A DNA stretch of 64,000 bases, from positions 1,302,001-1,366,000 of the forward strand of contig NZ_VTOJ01000001.1 in the NCBI RefSeq assembly GCF_009176545.1. Reading direction: 5' to 3'. Numbering within the stretch: the stretch's first letter is position 1; the number at the start of each line of letters is the position of its first letter. The notes beneath the pieces are model-generated. The model made no database searches and was not told where the DNA came from. It saw nothing but the letters and a program-made list of their open reading frames with translations. The position numbers and the translations under genes are program-made. Below, in pieces: positions 33,433 to 41,475 of this stretch. The stretch comes from Salinigranum salinum (GTDB lineage: Archaea; Halobacteriota; Halobacteria; Halobacteriales; Haloferacaceae).

Positions 33433-34457
33433 ACATGCTCGTCGACGGCGAGTGGCGCGTTGACGCGTACGAGTCGACGGACGACGACGGCGAGTTCGAC
33501 CGGCAGGAGACCTCCTTCCGCGAGTGGGTCGGCGGCGAGGGCGTCCGCGACGGCGCGGCCCCCGACCCCGACGCCGAGTTCCCCGTTGAGGCCGGCCGGT
33601 ACCACGTCTACATCTGCCGGGCGTGTCCGTGGGCGCACCGCGTGGCGATGACCCGGGCAGTCAAAGGGCTCGAGGACGCGATCTCGCTCTCGCTGGTCGA
33701 ACCCGTCCGCATCGACGACGGCTGGGAGTTCTCCGAGGAGTACCCCGATCCGCTCTACGACGAACCCTACCTCCGCGACGTCTACACGCGGGCCGACCCC
33801 GAGTTCACGGGGCGCGTGACGGTGCCCGTGCTGTGGGACCGCGAGCGCGAGACGATCGTCAACAACGAGTCGCGGGAGATCATGCGGATGCTGAACGTCG
33901 CGTTCGACGACGTCGCCACCAGGGACGTCGACCTCTGGCCCGAGGGCCGCAGGGACGCGGTCGAGCAACTGCTCGACGACGTCTACGAGCCGATCAACAA
34001 CGGCGTCTACCGCGCGGGCTTCGCCGGCTCGCAGGCGGCGTACGACCGTGCCGTCGGGGAACTGTTCGACGCGCTGGACCACTACGAGGAGCTGCTGGGA
34101 GACCAGCGCTACCTCGCCGGCGACGTCCTCACCGAGGCGGACGTCGCCATGTTCGTGACACTCGTCCGGTTCGATCACGTCTACCACACCCACTTCAAGT
34201 GCAACAGACGGGCGATCCACGAGTACCCGAACCTCTGGAACTACACGAAGGAGCTCTACCAGCTTCCCGGGGTCGAGGAGACGGTGAACGTGCAGCACAT
34301 CGTCGACCACTACTACGGGAGCCACGGCTCGATCAATCCGTCCCGGCTGGTTCCCACCGGCCCCGACATCGACTTCACAGAACCCCACGACCGCGACCGG
34401 CTCCCCGGCGGCCCACCGGCGGACCTCGTCGACACGGCGGCACCCGCGGACGACTGA
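33429..34457 (+). CDS. Glutathionyl-hydroquinone reductase-like protein (Xi-class GST)
   Basis: A 342-residue cytoplasmic protein. The thioredoxin-fold domain has the active-site CPWAHRVAMTRAVKGLED (from about residue 64), and the C-terminal alpha-helical GST domain has NNGVYRAGFAGSQAAYD, LAGDVLTEADVAMFVTLVRF and DHVYHTHFKCN. This is the ECM4/YqjG pattern; family members reduce glutathionyl-hydroquinones. Haloarchaea make gamma-glutamylcysteine in place of glutathione, so the thiol used is probably different; that is inference. The tail ends TAAPADD and its coding end is partly duplicated downstream. Confidence 0.93.
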   Translation: MNMLVDGEWRVDAYESTDDDGEFDRQETSFREWVGGEGVRDGAAPDPDAEFPVEAGRYHVYICRACPWAHRVAMTRAVKGLEDAISLSLVEPVRIDDGWEFSEEYPDPLYDEPYLRDVYTRADPEFTGRVTVPVLWDRERETIVNNESREIMRMLNVAFDDVATRDVDLWPEGRRDAVEQLLDDVYEPINNGVYRAGFAGSQAAYDRAVGELFDALDHYEELLGDQRYLAGDVLTEADVAMFVTLVRFDHVYHTHFKCNRRAIHEYPNLWNYTKELYQLPGVEETVNVQHIVDHYYGSHGSINPSRLVPTGPDIDFTEPHDRDRLPGGPPADLVDTAAPADD

Positions 34458-34499
34458 CGACCGCCCTCTCCGCGCGTTCCCCCGCGGACGACTGACGAC
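34444..34499. repeat. Duplicated gene end (38-base period)
   Basis: The 18-base sequence CCGCGGACGACTGACGAC at 34444-34461, which includes the stop of the GS-HQR-like gene, recurs exactly at 34482-34499, with partial match of the following 19 bases. It looks like a short tandem duplication of the 3' end. Confidence 0.75.
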
Positions 34500-34566
34500 T
34501 CTCCTCCCCGCGCGTTTCTCCGGACGACGCCGACGCGCTCTTCTCCGTGCCGCCCTATCTTCCACT

Positions 34567-35625
34567 ATGGCCGGGTCGCCACTGGACGCCCTCGAACCCC
34601 ACCCCCGTCTGGTCGACTGGTCCATCCTCGCCTGTGTCCTCCTCGAGACCCTGACGGGGGTCGTCTCCCTCGGTGCCGGTGCTGCAGACCAGTGGCCGCT
34701 CTTCTGGGTCCACCGCGTCGTCGGTCCCGTGCTCGTCGTCCTCCTCTTCTTCAAGCTTCGAAGAGTGAAGCCGAGACTCCGAAGACGGAACTGGGACCGC
34801 ACGACGCCCGTGTCCGTCCTCGCCGCCGTCGTCGCGCTCGCCGCGCTCGCGACTGGGGGCGCGTGGCTGCTCGGCGTCGACGTCGACCTCGGCTTCTGGA
34901 CGCTGCTCAACCTCCACATCGGGCTCGGCCTCCTCCTCGTGCCGCTCGTCCTCGTCCACCTCCGAGCCCGGTTTCGTCCCGTCCGCCGCGCGGACTTCGA
35001 GGGGAGACGGACTGCCCTTCAGTACGGCGCGCTCCTCGTCGGCGGGGCCGTCGTCGTCCGCCTCCAGGAGGCGGCGAACGACCTCACGGGATCGCCGGGA
35101 GTGACGCGCCGTTTCACCGGCTCGAAACCGGTCGACGGCGACGGCTTCCCCGTCACCTCGTGGGTGGCAGACGACCCCGACCCGGTCGACACTGGCGACT
35201 GGCGGCTCCGGGTCGACGGCCTGCTTGCTTCGACGTTCGAAGTCGAATACGACGACCTCGAGTCGGACGACGATCTGCGCGCGCTCCTCGACTGCACCAG
35301 CGGCTGGTACACGACGCAGGACTGGCGCGGTGTCCGGCTCGGCGCGCTCCTCGACCGGACCGATGTCGACGCTGCGGCTCGCTGGGTGACCGTCCACTCG
35401 GTGACGGGCTACCGCTGGAGCTTCCCGATCGAGGAGGCCCGCGGCTTGCTCCTCGCCACGCACGTCGGCGGCGATCGACTGACGCACGGCCACGGCTTCC
35501 CGGCTCGGCTCGTGGCACCCGACAGGCGGGGCTTCCAGTGGGTCAAGTGGGTCACGAGAATCGAAGTTCGGCGGCGGCGCGACGTCTCACAGTACCTCGC
35601 GACGCTGATCAGTGGCTTCGAGTAG
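34567..35625 (+). CDS. Cytochrome b561-like/oxidoreductase molybdopterin fusion protein
   Basis: A 352-residue membrane protein. Residues about 1-160 hold four membrane helices with His residues placed as possible heme ligands (WVHRVVGPVLVVLLFF; LNLHIGLGLLLVPLVLVHL). Residues about 180-345 are a sulfite-oxidase-type molybdopterin domain: TSWVADDPDPVDTGDWRLRV, then ALLDCTSGWYTTQDWRGVR with the Moco-binding Cys, then HSVTGYRWSFPIEEARG and HGFPARLVAPDRRGFQWVKW. It lacks a signal peptide because the membrane anchor is N-terminal. Electron flow from or to quinone through a b-type heme is inferred. The substrate is unknown. Confidence 0.87.
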   Translation: MAGSPLDALEPHPRLVDWSILACVLLETLTGVVSLGAGAADQWPLFWVHRVVGPVLVVLLFFKLRRVKPRLRRRNWDRTTPVSVLAAVVALAALATGGAWLLGVDVDLGFWTLLNLHIGLGLLLVPLVLVHLRARFRPVRRADFEGRRTALQYGALLVGGAVVVRLQEAANDLTGSPGVTRRFTGSKPVDGDGFPVTSWVADDPDPVDTGDWRLRVDGLLASTFEVEYDDLESDDDLRALLDCTSGWYTTQDWRGVRLGALLDRTDVDAAARWVTVHSVTGYRWSFPIEEARGLLLATHVGGDRLTHGHGFPARLVAPDRRGFQWVKWVTRIEVRRRRDVSQYLATLISGFE

Positions 35626-35667
35626 GGATGACTCCGCTCGTCCGGATCGCTCGCTCGCGACTGGCGG

Positions 35668-36453
35668 TCAGTCGTCGGTGTACTGGCCGTCCGTCCTCGC
35701 CCGTGTGTCGAGGCTGCCGCCGCGGATCGTCGCCTCGGCCGCTCGTAGCGCCGCCTCGCGGTCGAACCGTTCGACGATCGCTTCGAGTTCCGCTCTGGGG
35801 GCGTCCGCGAGGTCGCGGGCGTGAGACGCGATGTTCGGCACGGCGCGGACGATGTTGTCGACGACCGGCACCGCGGCCGTCGTCGCCGACCGTGACAGGG
35901 GGTTGAGGTCGACGACGATCTCCGTCTTGCCGGCGTTCGAGAGCGCCTCCGCGCGGTCGCCGTCCTCGAGCGGGACGAGGACGACGTCGGCGTCGGCGAT
36001 GCCGTCGGCGTCGACCGCCGCGCGCCCGTGATCGAGGCCGGGGATCCGGGCGTCGCCGTCGAGTCCCTTCACCTCGGTCGCGCCGTGGTCGCGCAGGTGG
36101 TCGGCGATCGCTCGCATCCGCTCGTCCGTGCGGTTGAAGATGTTGACTTCGACGTCGCCGTCGACGACGCGTGCGAGTTCGACGACCGCCTCGGGCACGA
36201 GCGCGGCGACGTTTCCGTTGACGGAGACGACGGGATGCCGTGCCAGGAGGAGGTGTGCAGCCGCCGCTCGTTCGGCGTCGTCGGCCGATTCGATGGTGCG
36301 TTCGCCGAGCAGGTAGTCGAACGCTTCGCCGCGTCCTTCGGCGATGAGCCCTTGCTTCGAGGTGATCCCCTTCTCGACGCCGGCCTCGATCCGGTGTCGG
36401 GTTCGCAACGACTCCTGCCGGGGGTGCGACTCCGGCACCTCCACGTCGCTCAT
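35668..36453 (-). CDS. 4-phosphopantoate-beta-alanine ligase (phosphopantothenate synthetase)
   Basis: A 261-residue archaeal PPS (DUF137 family) that makes 4'-phosphopantothenate in the archaeal route to coenzyme A. It has RTRHRIEAGVEKGITSKQGL at the start, HPVVSVNGNVAALVPEAVVE, VEVNIFNRTDERMRAIADHL, GNAGKTEIVVDLNPLSRSA-type motif (NAGKTEIVVDLNPLSRS) and VVDNIVRAVPNI. These are the strongly conserved blocks. Pantoate kinase is encoded just upstream on the same strand (gap 45 bases), so the two consecutive enzymes are an operon. Confidence 0.95.
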   Translation of the reverse strand: MSDVEVPESHPRQESLRTRHRIEAGVEKGITSKQGLIAEGRGEAFDYLLGERTIESADDAERAAAAHLLLARHPVVSVNGNVAALVPEAVVELARVVDGDVEVNIFNRTDERMRAIADHLRDHGATEVKGLDGDARIPGLDHGRAAVDADGIADADVVLVPLEDGDRAEALSNAGKTEIVVDLNPLSRSATTAAVPVVDNIVRAVPNIASHARDLADAPRAELEAIVERFDREAALRAAEATIRGGSLDTRARTDGQYTDD

Positions 36454-36498
36454 ACACCCCGATGGTCGCCCAGTGGATAAAAATCGGCCGTCTCGTAC

Positions 36499-37338
36499 TC
36501 AGGGGTGACAGAGATGCGCACCCGAGGGGTACGTCTCGCAGACCTGCGGGTCGTAGCCCGCGTCCGAGAGCCCCGTCCCGAGGGCGAACACGGAGCGACC
36601 GAGCATCGCCATCGCGGCCTCCCCACCCGCGTCGGAGACGGCTTCGATCGCCGTCTCGACCTCGGGAACGAGCAGTCCCGCCTCGCGTGCGAACCGTCGG
36701 GACAGGCGGACGAGGTGGGGCAACGTCGGGCGCTCGCGCAACTCCGACAGCGCACGCTCGCCCGCCCGCGACAGTCGGGTGGTGTCGCCCTCGATCACCT
36801 CCGCGGTCGACAGCTCGCCGAACGTCAGATACTCCACGCGCGCACTCGTCGGCACGCCGTCGAGCACGCCGTGACCGGGAGCCCCCGGTTCGACTCGAAT
36901 GGGAATCCCGCCGCGTGCCTGCGAGACGACGTCCCCGAGGCCCGTCCCCGACTCGACCTCGGCCACGTGCGCCAGTTCGACCAGATCGTTCTCGGACCGA
37001 TCGCCGTCGAACACCGTGTTGCTCGCCAGCGCCGTCCCGAGCGCGGCCGCCCCGGAGACGCCGAAGCCGGAGCCGACCGGGAGGTCGCTGTCGACGACGA
37101 CGGTCGCGGTAGTCCCGAACGTGTCGACGACGCGCTCGACCGGCGGCATCTCGGTCCGTCGTCCGTCGAGGTCGACACGCGTCGTCTCCGCGGGCGTGAC
37201 CGTCACGCGGACCCCGTCCGAGAGCGTCAGTCCCCCACCCCGCGATCCGGTCGTCGCCGGGTCGTCCGTGCGGTGGGCGCTGAAGAATCCGGTGACGTGG
37301 CCGGGAACGAACGCGGTCGCCGTCGACTGATCGCTCAT
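36499..37338 (-). CDS. Pantoate kinase
   Basis: A 279-residue GHMP-superfamily kinase that phosphorylates pantoate, the step before the downstream PPS enzyme. N-terminal ATAFVPGHVTGFFSAHRTDD is the family start. The GHMP phosphate-binding loop is DLPVGSGFGVSGAAALGTAL (residues about 84-103). The C-terminal part has GGEAAMAMLGRSVFALG. A GTTAAAC-like element at about -27 supports the ATG at 37338. Its pairing with PPS replaces the bacterial PanC/PanK route. Confidence 0.93.
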   Translation of the reverse strand: MSDQSTATAFVPGHVTGFFSAHRTDDPATTGSRGGGLTLSDGVRVTVTPAETTRVDLDGRRTEMPPVERVVDTFGTTATVVVDSDLPVGSGFGVSGAAALGTALASNTVFDGDRSENDLVELAHVAEVESGTGLGDVVSQARGGIPIRVEPGAPGHGVLDGVPTSARVEYLTFGELSTAEVIEGDTTRLSRAGERALSELRERPTLPHLVRLSRRFAREAGLLVPEVETAIEAVSDAGGEAAMAMLGRSVFALGTGLSDAGYDPQVCETYPSGAHLCHP

Positions 37339-37630
37339 CTACTCTCTCTTTCCCCCCGAGCACTGTTTAACGCTTCAGATTTCGTCGTCCGAACGGTTCG
37401 TCGATCGTGCGGGATCGTCCGCCCGCCGTCCCGTTCGGTCGGGCCGGCTCTCAGCGTTGATGCTCGGGGCGATAACTTGAGGTACTCCCGTCGTCTCTCA
37501 CCGGACGTCGTCGATCCACGAGGATGGGACGACCGCGCGGAATCAACCATTACACCCCTACCCGCGTTTTCCCGACGTCCGACCGGTGAGTGGTACCTGC
37601 GTCCACTCGGGCGACAGTCGCTGCCGGTCT

Positions 37631-37652
37631 GACGAGACTCGCTGCGCTCGTC
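37631..37652. repeat. Inverted repeat (GACGAG/CTCGTC)
   Basis: Six-base arms around ACTCGCTGCG. The loop core CTCGCTGCGCTCG is itself a near palindrome. Confidence 0.6.
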
Positions 37653-37713
37653 TCGCTGGTTCGAGAGGTCCTCACCGTTGCGGGCTCGGACGCTGCCTGT
37701 CTCGCGGGAACAG

Positions 37714-37737
37714 CGTCACTTCGCTTCGCTCGTGACG
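37714..37737. repeat. Inverted repeat (CGTCAC/GTGACG)
   Basis: Six-base arms around TTCGCTTCGCTC, similar in style to the element at 37631. Confidence 0.6.
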
Positions 37738-37749
37738 AGCACCCACGTT

Positions 37750-37765
37750 CTGACGGCTTCGTCAG
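37750..37765 (-). terminator. Hairpin at the 3' end of aspS
   Basis: CTGACG-GCTT-CGTCAG forms a tight 6-bp stem with a 4-base loop that includes the aspS stop codon. It could mark the transcript end, but no T-run follows. Confidence 0.35.
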
Positions 37766-39066
37766 GGACTCAGCCGTTGACGGTCCCGTGGGAACAACAC
37801 ACCCTCGCGGATGTTCGGCAGACCGAGCATCGTCATCACGAGTCGCTCACCGCCGAGTCCCCAGCCGGCGTGCGGAGGCATGCCGTACTTGAACATCTTG
37901 GTGTAGTACTCGAACGCCTCGGGGTCGAGCCCCTGCTGTTCGAAGCCCGCGACGAGGTGATCGTAGCGGTGTTCGCGCTGGCCGCCCGAGACGATCTCCA
38001 TCCGTGGGTGCATCATGTCGAACCCCGTCGACAGCTCCGAATCGTCGTCGTGGTCCTTGATGTAGAACGGCTTGATCTCGGAGGGCCAGTCGGTGATGAA
38101 GTAGTGCGTGCCGACGTCCTCTCCGAGGGCTTTCTCGCCCTCGGTGGGGAGGTCGTCGCCCCACACGAGCTGTTCGTCGAGTTCGCCCGTCGCGTTGATG
38201 CGCTGGATGGCCTCCTCGTAGGTGAGTCGGGGGAACTCGTCGTCGGGAACCGAGAAGTCGTCGGCGAGGTCGAGCGCCTCTAGCTGGCGCTGACAGTTCT
38301 CGGCGACGCCCTCGTAGGCGGCCCGGACGACGGTCTCGCAGGCGTCCATCGCCTCGGCGTCGTCGATGAACGCCGACTCGAAGTCGATCGACGTCGCCTC
38401 GTTGAGGTGGCGCGGCGTGTTGTGTTCCTCCGCGCGGAAGATCGGGCCGATCTCGAACACCCGTTCGAGCCCGGAGCCGACCATCAGCTGTTTGAACAGC
38501 TGTGGCGACTGGTTCATGAACGCTTCGCGGCCGAAGTACGTGATGGGAAAGAGTTCAGTACCGCCCTCGGTTCCGGTGGCGACGATCTTCGGCGTGTTGA
38601 TCTCGGTACAGCCCAGCGAACGGAAGGCGTCGCGGACCGAGCGGAGGATCTCGGCGCGGATCTCGAAGATCGCCTTCACCCCCTCCTTGCGGAGGTCGAG
38701 CGTCCGGTTGTCCAGTCGAGTGGAGAGCTCGGCGTCGACCTTCCCGGAGGGATCGAGCGGGAGCTGTGGGTCGGCTTCGGCGAGCACCTCGACGGAGGTG
38801 GGCGTGATCTCGACCCCCGTCGGCGCGCGCGGCTCCTCTTCGACGGCACCGGTGACGACGATGACGCTCTCGCGGTGGACGCCCAGCCCCGTCTCGACGA
38901 GCGCGTCGTCCATCTCGTCCTTCTCGAACTTGACCTGGATCTTGCCGGTCTTGTCCCGGAGGATGAGGAAGGCGATTCCGCCGAGGTCCCTGATCTCGTG
39001 GACCCAGCCGGCGACCGTGACCGTGTCGCCGGGGTCGGCGTCGGCCGTGTAGGTTCGATCCTGCAT
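37762..39066 (-). CDS. aspS: Aspartyl-tRNA synthetase
   Basis: A 434-residue class IIb synthetase, archaeal type. The N-terminal OB-fold anticodon-binding domain starts [20 protein letters not shown] and has [20 protein letters not shown]. The catalytic domain has motif 2 in [20 protein letters not shown] and motif 3 near the C-terminus in [19 protein letters not shown]. Length 434 is the archaeal norm. The GatB gene at 46758 suggests a tRNA-dependent amidation route for Asn and/or Gln, so this AspRS may be non-discriminating; the sequence alone does not decide. Confidence 0.96.
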   Translation of the reverse strand: MQDRTYTADADPGDTVTVAGWVHEIRDLGGIAFLILRDKTGKIQVKFEKDEMDDALVETGLGVHRESVIVVTGAVEEEPRAPTGVEITPTSVEVLAEADPQLPLDPSGKVDAELSTRLDNRTLDLRKEGVKAIFEIRAEILRSVRDAFRSLGCTEINTPKIVATGTEGGTELFPITYFGREAFMNQSPQLFKQLMVGSGLERVFEIGPIFRAEEHNTPRHLNEATSIDFESAFIDDAEAMDACETVVRAAYEGVAENCQRQLEALDLADDFSVPDDEFPRLTYEEAIQRINATGELDEQLVWGDDLPTEGEKALGEDVGTHYFITDWPSEIKPFYIKDHDDDSELSTGFDMMHPRMEIVSGGQREHRYDHLVAGFEQQGLDPEAFEYYTKMFKYGMPPHAGWGLGGERLVMTMLGLPNIREGVLFPRDRQRLSP

Positions 39067-39185
39067 GGTGGTTCCTATCGGTGGCCTCGTCTTAAACGCG
39101 GCCATTCCGTCCGGATCCGGTCCCGCCGCCGAGGGCCCTGCAACCGTTCCCACGGCGTGTCGACGCAGCCTCCGATCACCCACGG

Positions 39186-39195
39186 GTTTATATCC
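39186..39195 (+). promoter_or_regulatory. TATA box of the DUF4013-like gene
   Basis: GTTTATATCC, which would start transcription about 12 bases before the ATG at 39229. Confidence 0.5.
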
Positions 39196-39228
39196 GAGAA
39201 CGGAACCACCCTGTCGTGGTCCAGCATC

Positions 39229-40002
39229 ATGACGACGCTCGATCCACGCGCAGACGACGAACCGAACGGTGACCTCCTCGACGCCGCGTTCCCGGCGGCA
39301 CTCCTGCTCGGCGTGGCCACCTGGCTTCCGGCCGCGGTGTTCCTCCTCGGCTACAGCGTGCGCGTCATCCGCGCGGAACTCGCCGGTGACGACGACCTGC
39401 CGTCGCTCGACGACGTCCGCGGTCTCGGCGCGACCGGGCTCCGTGCCGCTCTCCCGCTCGCCGTGTTTCAGCTCCCGGCGCTGTGCTGTCTCGGTCTCGT
39501 CTTCGTGTGCTGGCTCGTCGTCGACCGTGGTCGGGTCTCCGGCGACGTTCTCGGACTCGTGCTCACCGACCCACTGGCGTTCGCGAACCTCACCGTGCTC
39601 TCCTCCGGGAGCGGCTCCCTCGTCGCCGGAGGGCTCGTCCTCACGGCGGTCGTCGCCGTCCTCGCGAGTTACGTGGGGACGGTCGCACTCGTCACGTTCG
39701 CGGCCACGGACCGACTCGCCCCGGCGTTCGACCCCGACACGCTCCTCGCAGGCGCCCGATCGTCGCGCTTCCGCCGGGGGTACCTCCTCGCTGTCGTGCT
39801 CTGCTTCGTCGGCTCCGGCGCCGCCTGGCTCGTGACGCTCGTCCCCGTGGTCGGTCCGTTCGCCGCCGCGTTCGTCGAACTGTTCGCCCTGGTCGGCGCG
39901 CTCCGCGTCGTCGCCGACGGCTACGACGTGCCGGTCGTGGAGCAAGAGCGGGTCCCTTCACGTGCTGGCGAGCACGGAGCAGCCCGCGCGTCGGACGCGT
40001 GA
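39229..40002 (+). CDS. DUF4013-like polytopic membrane protein
   Basis: A 257-residue protein with about six membrane helices: [19 protein letters not shown] (about residues 24-42), [21 protein letters not shown] (70-90), [21 protein letters not shown] (135-155) and [20 protein letters not shown] (185-204), with a final pair near 210-230. The loop [22 protein letters not shown] is the DUF4013 hallmark (G-Y-x-x-R-V/T). Function of the family is unknown. The gene is divergent from aspS. Confidence 0.85.
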   Translation: MTTLDPRADDEPNGDLLDAAFPAALLLGVATWLPAAVFLLGYSVRVIRAELAGDDDLPSLDDVRGLGATGLRAALPLAVFQLPALCCLGLVFVCWLVVDRGRVSGDVLGLVLTDPLAFANLTVLSSGSGSLVAGGLVLTAVVAVLASYVGTVALVTFAATDRLAPAFDPDTLLAGARSSRFRRGYLLAVVLCFVGSGAAWLVTLVPVVGPFAAAFVELFALVGALRVVADGYDVPVVEQERVPSRAGEHGAARASDA

Positions 40003-40065
40003 GGTTCGAGGCCCGACGGTCGACTCACATCCGACGGTCGACTCGTCTGGCGTGCGACTGACCGT

Positions 40066-40548
40066 TCACTCGTACGCCGCCGCCAGCAACCCCCGGAGGG
40101 CGATCGCGACTTCCTCGACCCGGTCGACGTCGAGCTCTTCGGCGGTGAGGAGGAGGCCGTCGTCGGCCACGATGATCCGGCAGACGAACCCGTCCGTGAA
40201 CACGCGGATCGTGAACTCGTAGTCGCCGCGGACCGGATCGCTCCCCGCACCGGCCGAGTGCGGTTCGTAGCGCTCGTAGGGAGTAAAACCGACCCGCTCG
40301 CTCTCGATCAGCGACGCCTTCACCTCCAGCGCCCGCCGGCGATCGTTGCCGTAGAGGTCAGAGCGGAGGTACAGCAGTTCCGAGTCGTCACGCGTGAAGT
40401 GGATCACGCTCCGGAGCGAGTCGCCGACGGTCGTCCGGCAGAGCCGAACCAGTTCGTCGACCAGTTCGCGTCGCGTGCGGTTCGACTCCGTCACCCCGTG
40501 GAGGGACCGTTCGGCGGCGTCCGGCGGAGCGTCGGCGTAGTGGCTCAT
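40066..40548 (-). CDS. Haloarchaeal DUF7522-like protein
   Basis: A 160-residue protein beginning MSHYADAPPDAAERSLHGVT. The pattern VRLCRTTVGDSLRSVIHFTR and ELLYLRSDLYGNDRRRALEV, followed by FTIRVFTDGFVCRIIVADDG and LRGLLAAAYE, fits the DUF7522 family, a small alpha/beta domain. Promoter GATAAATATT lies at about -29. No function is known. Confidence 0.78.
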   Translation of the reverse strand: MSHYADAPPDAAERSLHGVTESNRTRRELVDELVRLCRTTVGDSLRSVIHFTRDDSELLYLRSDLYGNDRRRALEVKASLIESERVGFTPYERYEPHSAGAGSDPVRGDYEFTIRVFTDGFVCRIIVADDGLLLTAEELDVDRVEEVAIALRGLLAAAYE

Positions 40549-40572
40549 ACCCGTCCTCAGGCAACGAGACGT

Positions 40573-40582
40573 GATAAATATT
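40573..40582 (-). promoter_or_regulatory. TATA box of the DUF7522-like gene
   Basis: The minus strand reads AATATTTATC. It is 29 bases before the ATG at 40548, in an AT-rich gap between two minus-strand genes. Confidence 0.6.
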
Positions 40583-40637
40583 GCCTCAATTATCCTAATA
40601 CGTTCCCATTCGGGGATATATTTTGGCGAATCGGTAT

Positions 40638-41357
40638 TCAATTGGTCTCCGCGGCGTGGGCGTCTTTCACACCCTCGACCGTCTCGCGGACGGCGTCACA
40701 CCCCTCGTCGTGGAGCAGGTCGCCGACGACGATCGTGTCGGCGTTCTTCCCCATCTCGTGCGCGGAGTCGTAGTCGTGGATGCCGCCCCCGTAGAAGAGG
40801 GTCGCGTCGTCGAGCGCGTCCCGTGCAGCGGCGACCTTCTCGGTGTCGCCGAACGTCCCGGAGTACTCGATGTAGACGATCTCCTGGCCGAACATCCGCT
40901 CGGCGACTCTGGCGTACGAGGCGACGTCCTCGGCGGACTGGTCGCAGTCGGCGTCGGTGTACTCGGCGACGGCGGAGTCGGGGTTGAGGACGATGTACGC
41001 CTCGGTGTGGGTCCGTTCCCAGTCGAGGCTGTCGGCGATCCGGACCCACTCTTTGTGTGCGCCCGTCACCCAGAAGACGTCGCCGGCGTTGAACACCGTC
41101 GGGATGAGGTAGCCGTCGAGCGCGGCGGAGTCGATGACGACCCCCGGGTTCGACGGCTCCTGGTAGAGGGGGACGCCGTACTCGGCACAGGCGTCGATCA
41201 CCGCGCTCATGTTGTTCTTCGTCATCCCCGTCGTTCCGCCGATCTCGATCGCGTCGGTCCCCGTCTCGCAGACGTCGGCGAACGTCTCGTCGCCGACGAG
41301 TTCCTTGTCGGGGTCCACCTTCAGGACGTGGTCCCACGCTTCCCACGGGCCGGTCAT
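40638..41357 (-). CDS. Geranylgeranylglyceryl phosphate synthase
   Basis: A 239-residue TIM-barrel prenyltransferase that joins geranylgeranyl diphosphate to sn-glycerol 1-phosphate, the first step of archaeal ether-lipid synthesis. Key parts: [20 protein letters not shown] (about residues 11-30), [68 protein letters not shown] and [14 protein letters not shown]. The phosphate-binding loops GGGI and VGDL are intact. It is the clearest archaea-specific lipid gene here. Confidence 0.95.
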   Translation of the reverse strand: MTGPWEAWDHVLKVDPDKELVGDETFADVCETGTDAIEIGGTTGMTKNNMSAVIDACAEYGVPLYQEPSNPGVVIDSAALDGYLIPTVFNAGDVFWVTGAHKEWVRIADSLDWERTHTEAYIVLNPDSAVAEYTDADCDQSAEDVASYARVAERMFGQEIVYIEYSGTFGDTEKVAAARDALDDATLFYGGGIHDYDSAHEMGKNADTIVVGDLLHDEGCDAVRETVEGVKDAHAAETN

Positions 41358-41380
41358 TGCTCGACCATCGACGGGGCACG

Positions 41381-41390
41381 ACTAAAAAGC
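41381..41390 (-). promoter_or_regulatory. TATA-like promoter of the GGGP synthase gene
   Basis: The minus strand reads GCTTTTTAGT, centred about 28 bases before the ATG at 41357. Confidence 0.5.
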
Positions 41391-41446
41391 GCGTGGATTC
41401 ACCGGGTCGGGCGATCCGTTCGCCGTCCCCCACGTCGAACGACAGC

Positions 41447-41455
41447 GGTTTACTG
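41447..41455 (+). promoter_or_regulatory. Promoter element of the PQQ-like propeller gene
   Basis: GGTTTACTG, centred about 25 bases before the ATG at 41476, back to back with the GGGP synthase promoter. Confidence 0.45.
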
Positions 41456-41475
41456 CCGAGGACGGATCCTCACGT

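Larger units (their letters stand above)
37339..37761. other. Intergenic region between pantoate kinase and aspS
   Basis: About 420 bases. It carries the pantoate kinase promoter (about 37360-37370) and three short hairpin-forming inverted repeats (37631-37652, 37714-37737, 37750-37765) next to the end of aspS. No coding frame with family support and no tRNA fold were seen. Confidence 0.5.

Noticed and set aside
32463..34919. An 818-codon minus-strand frame
   Set aside because: It spans several real plus-strand genes and has no motif or promoter.
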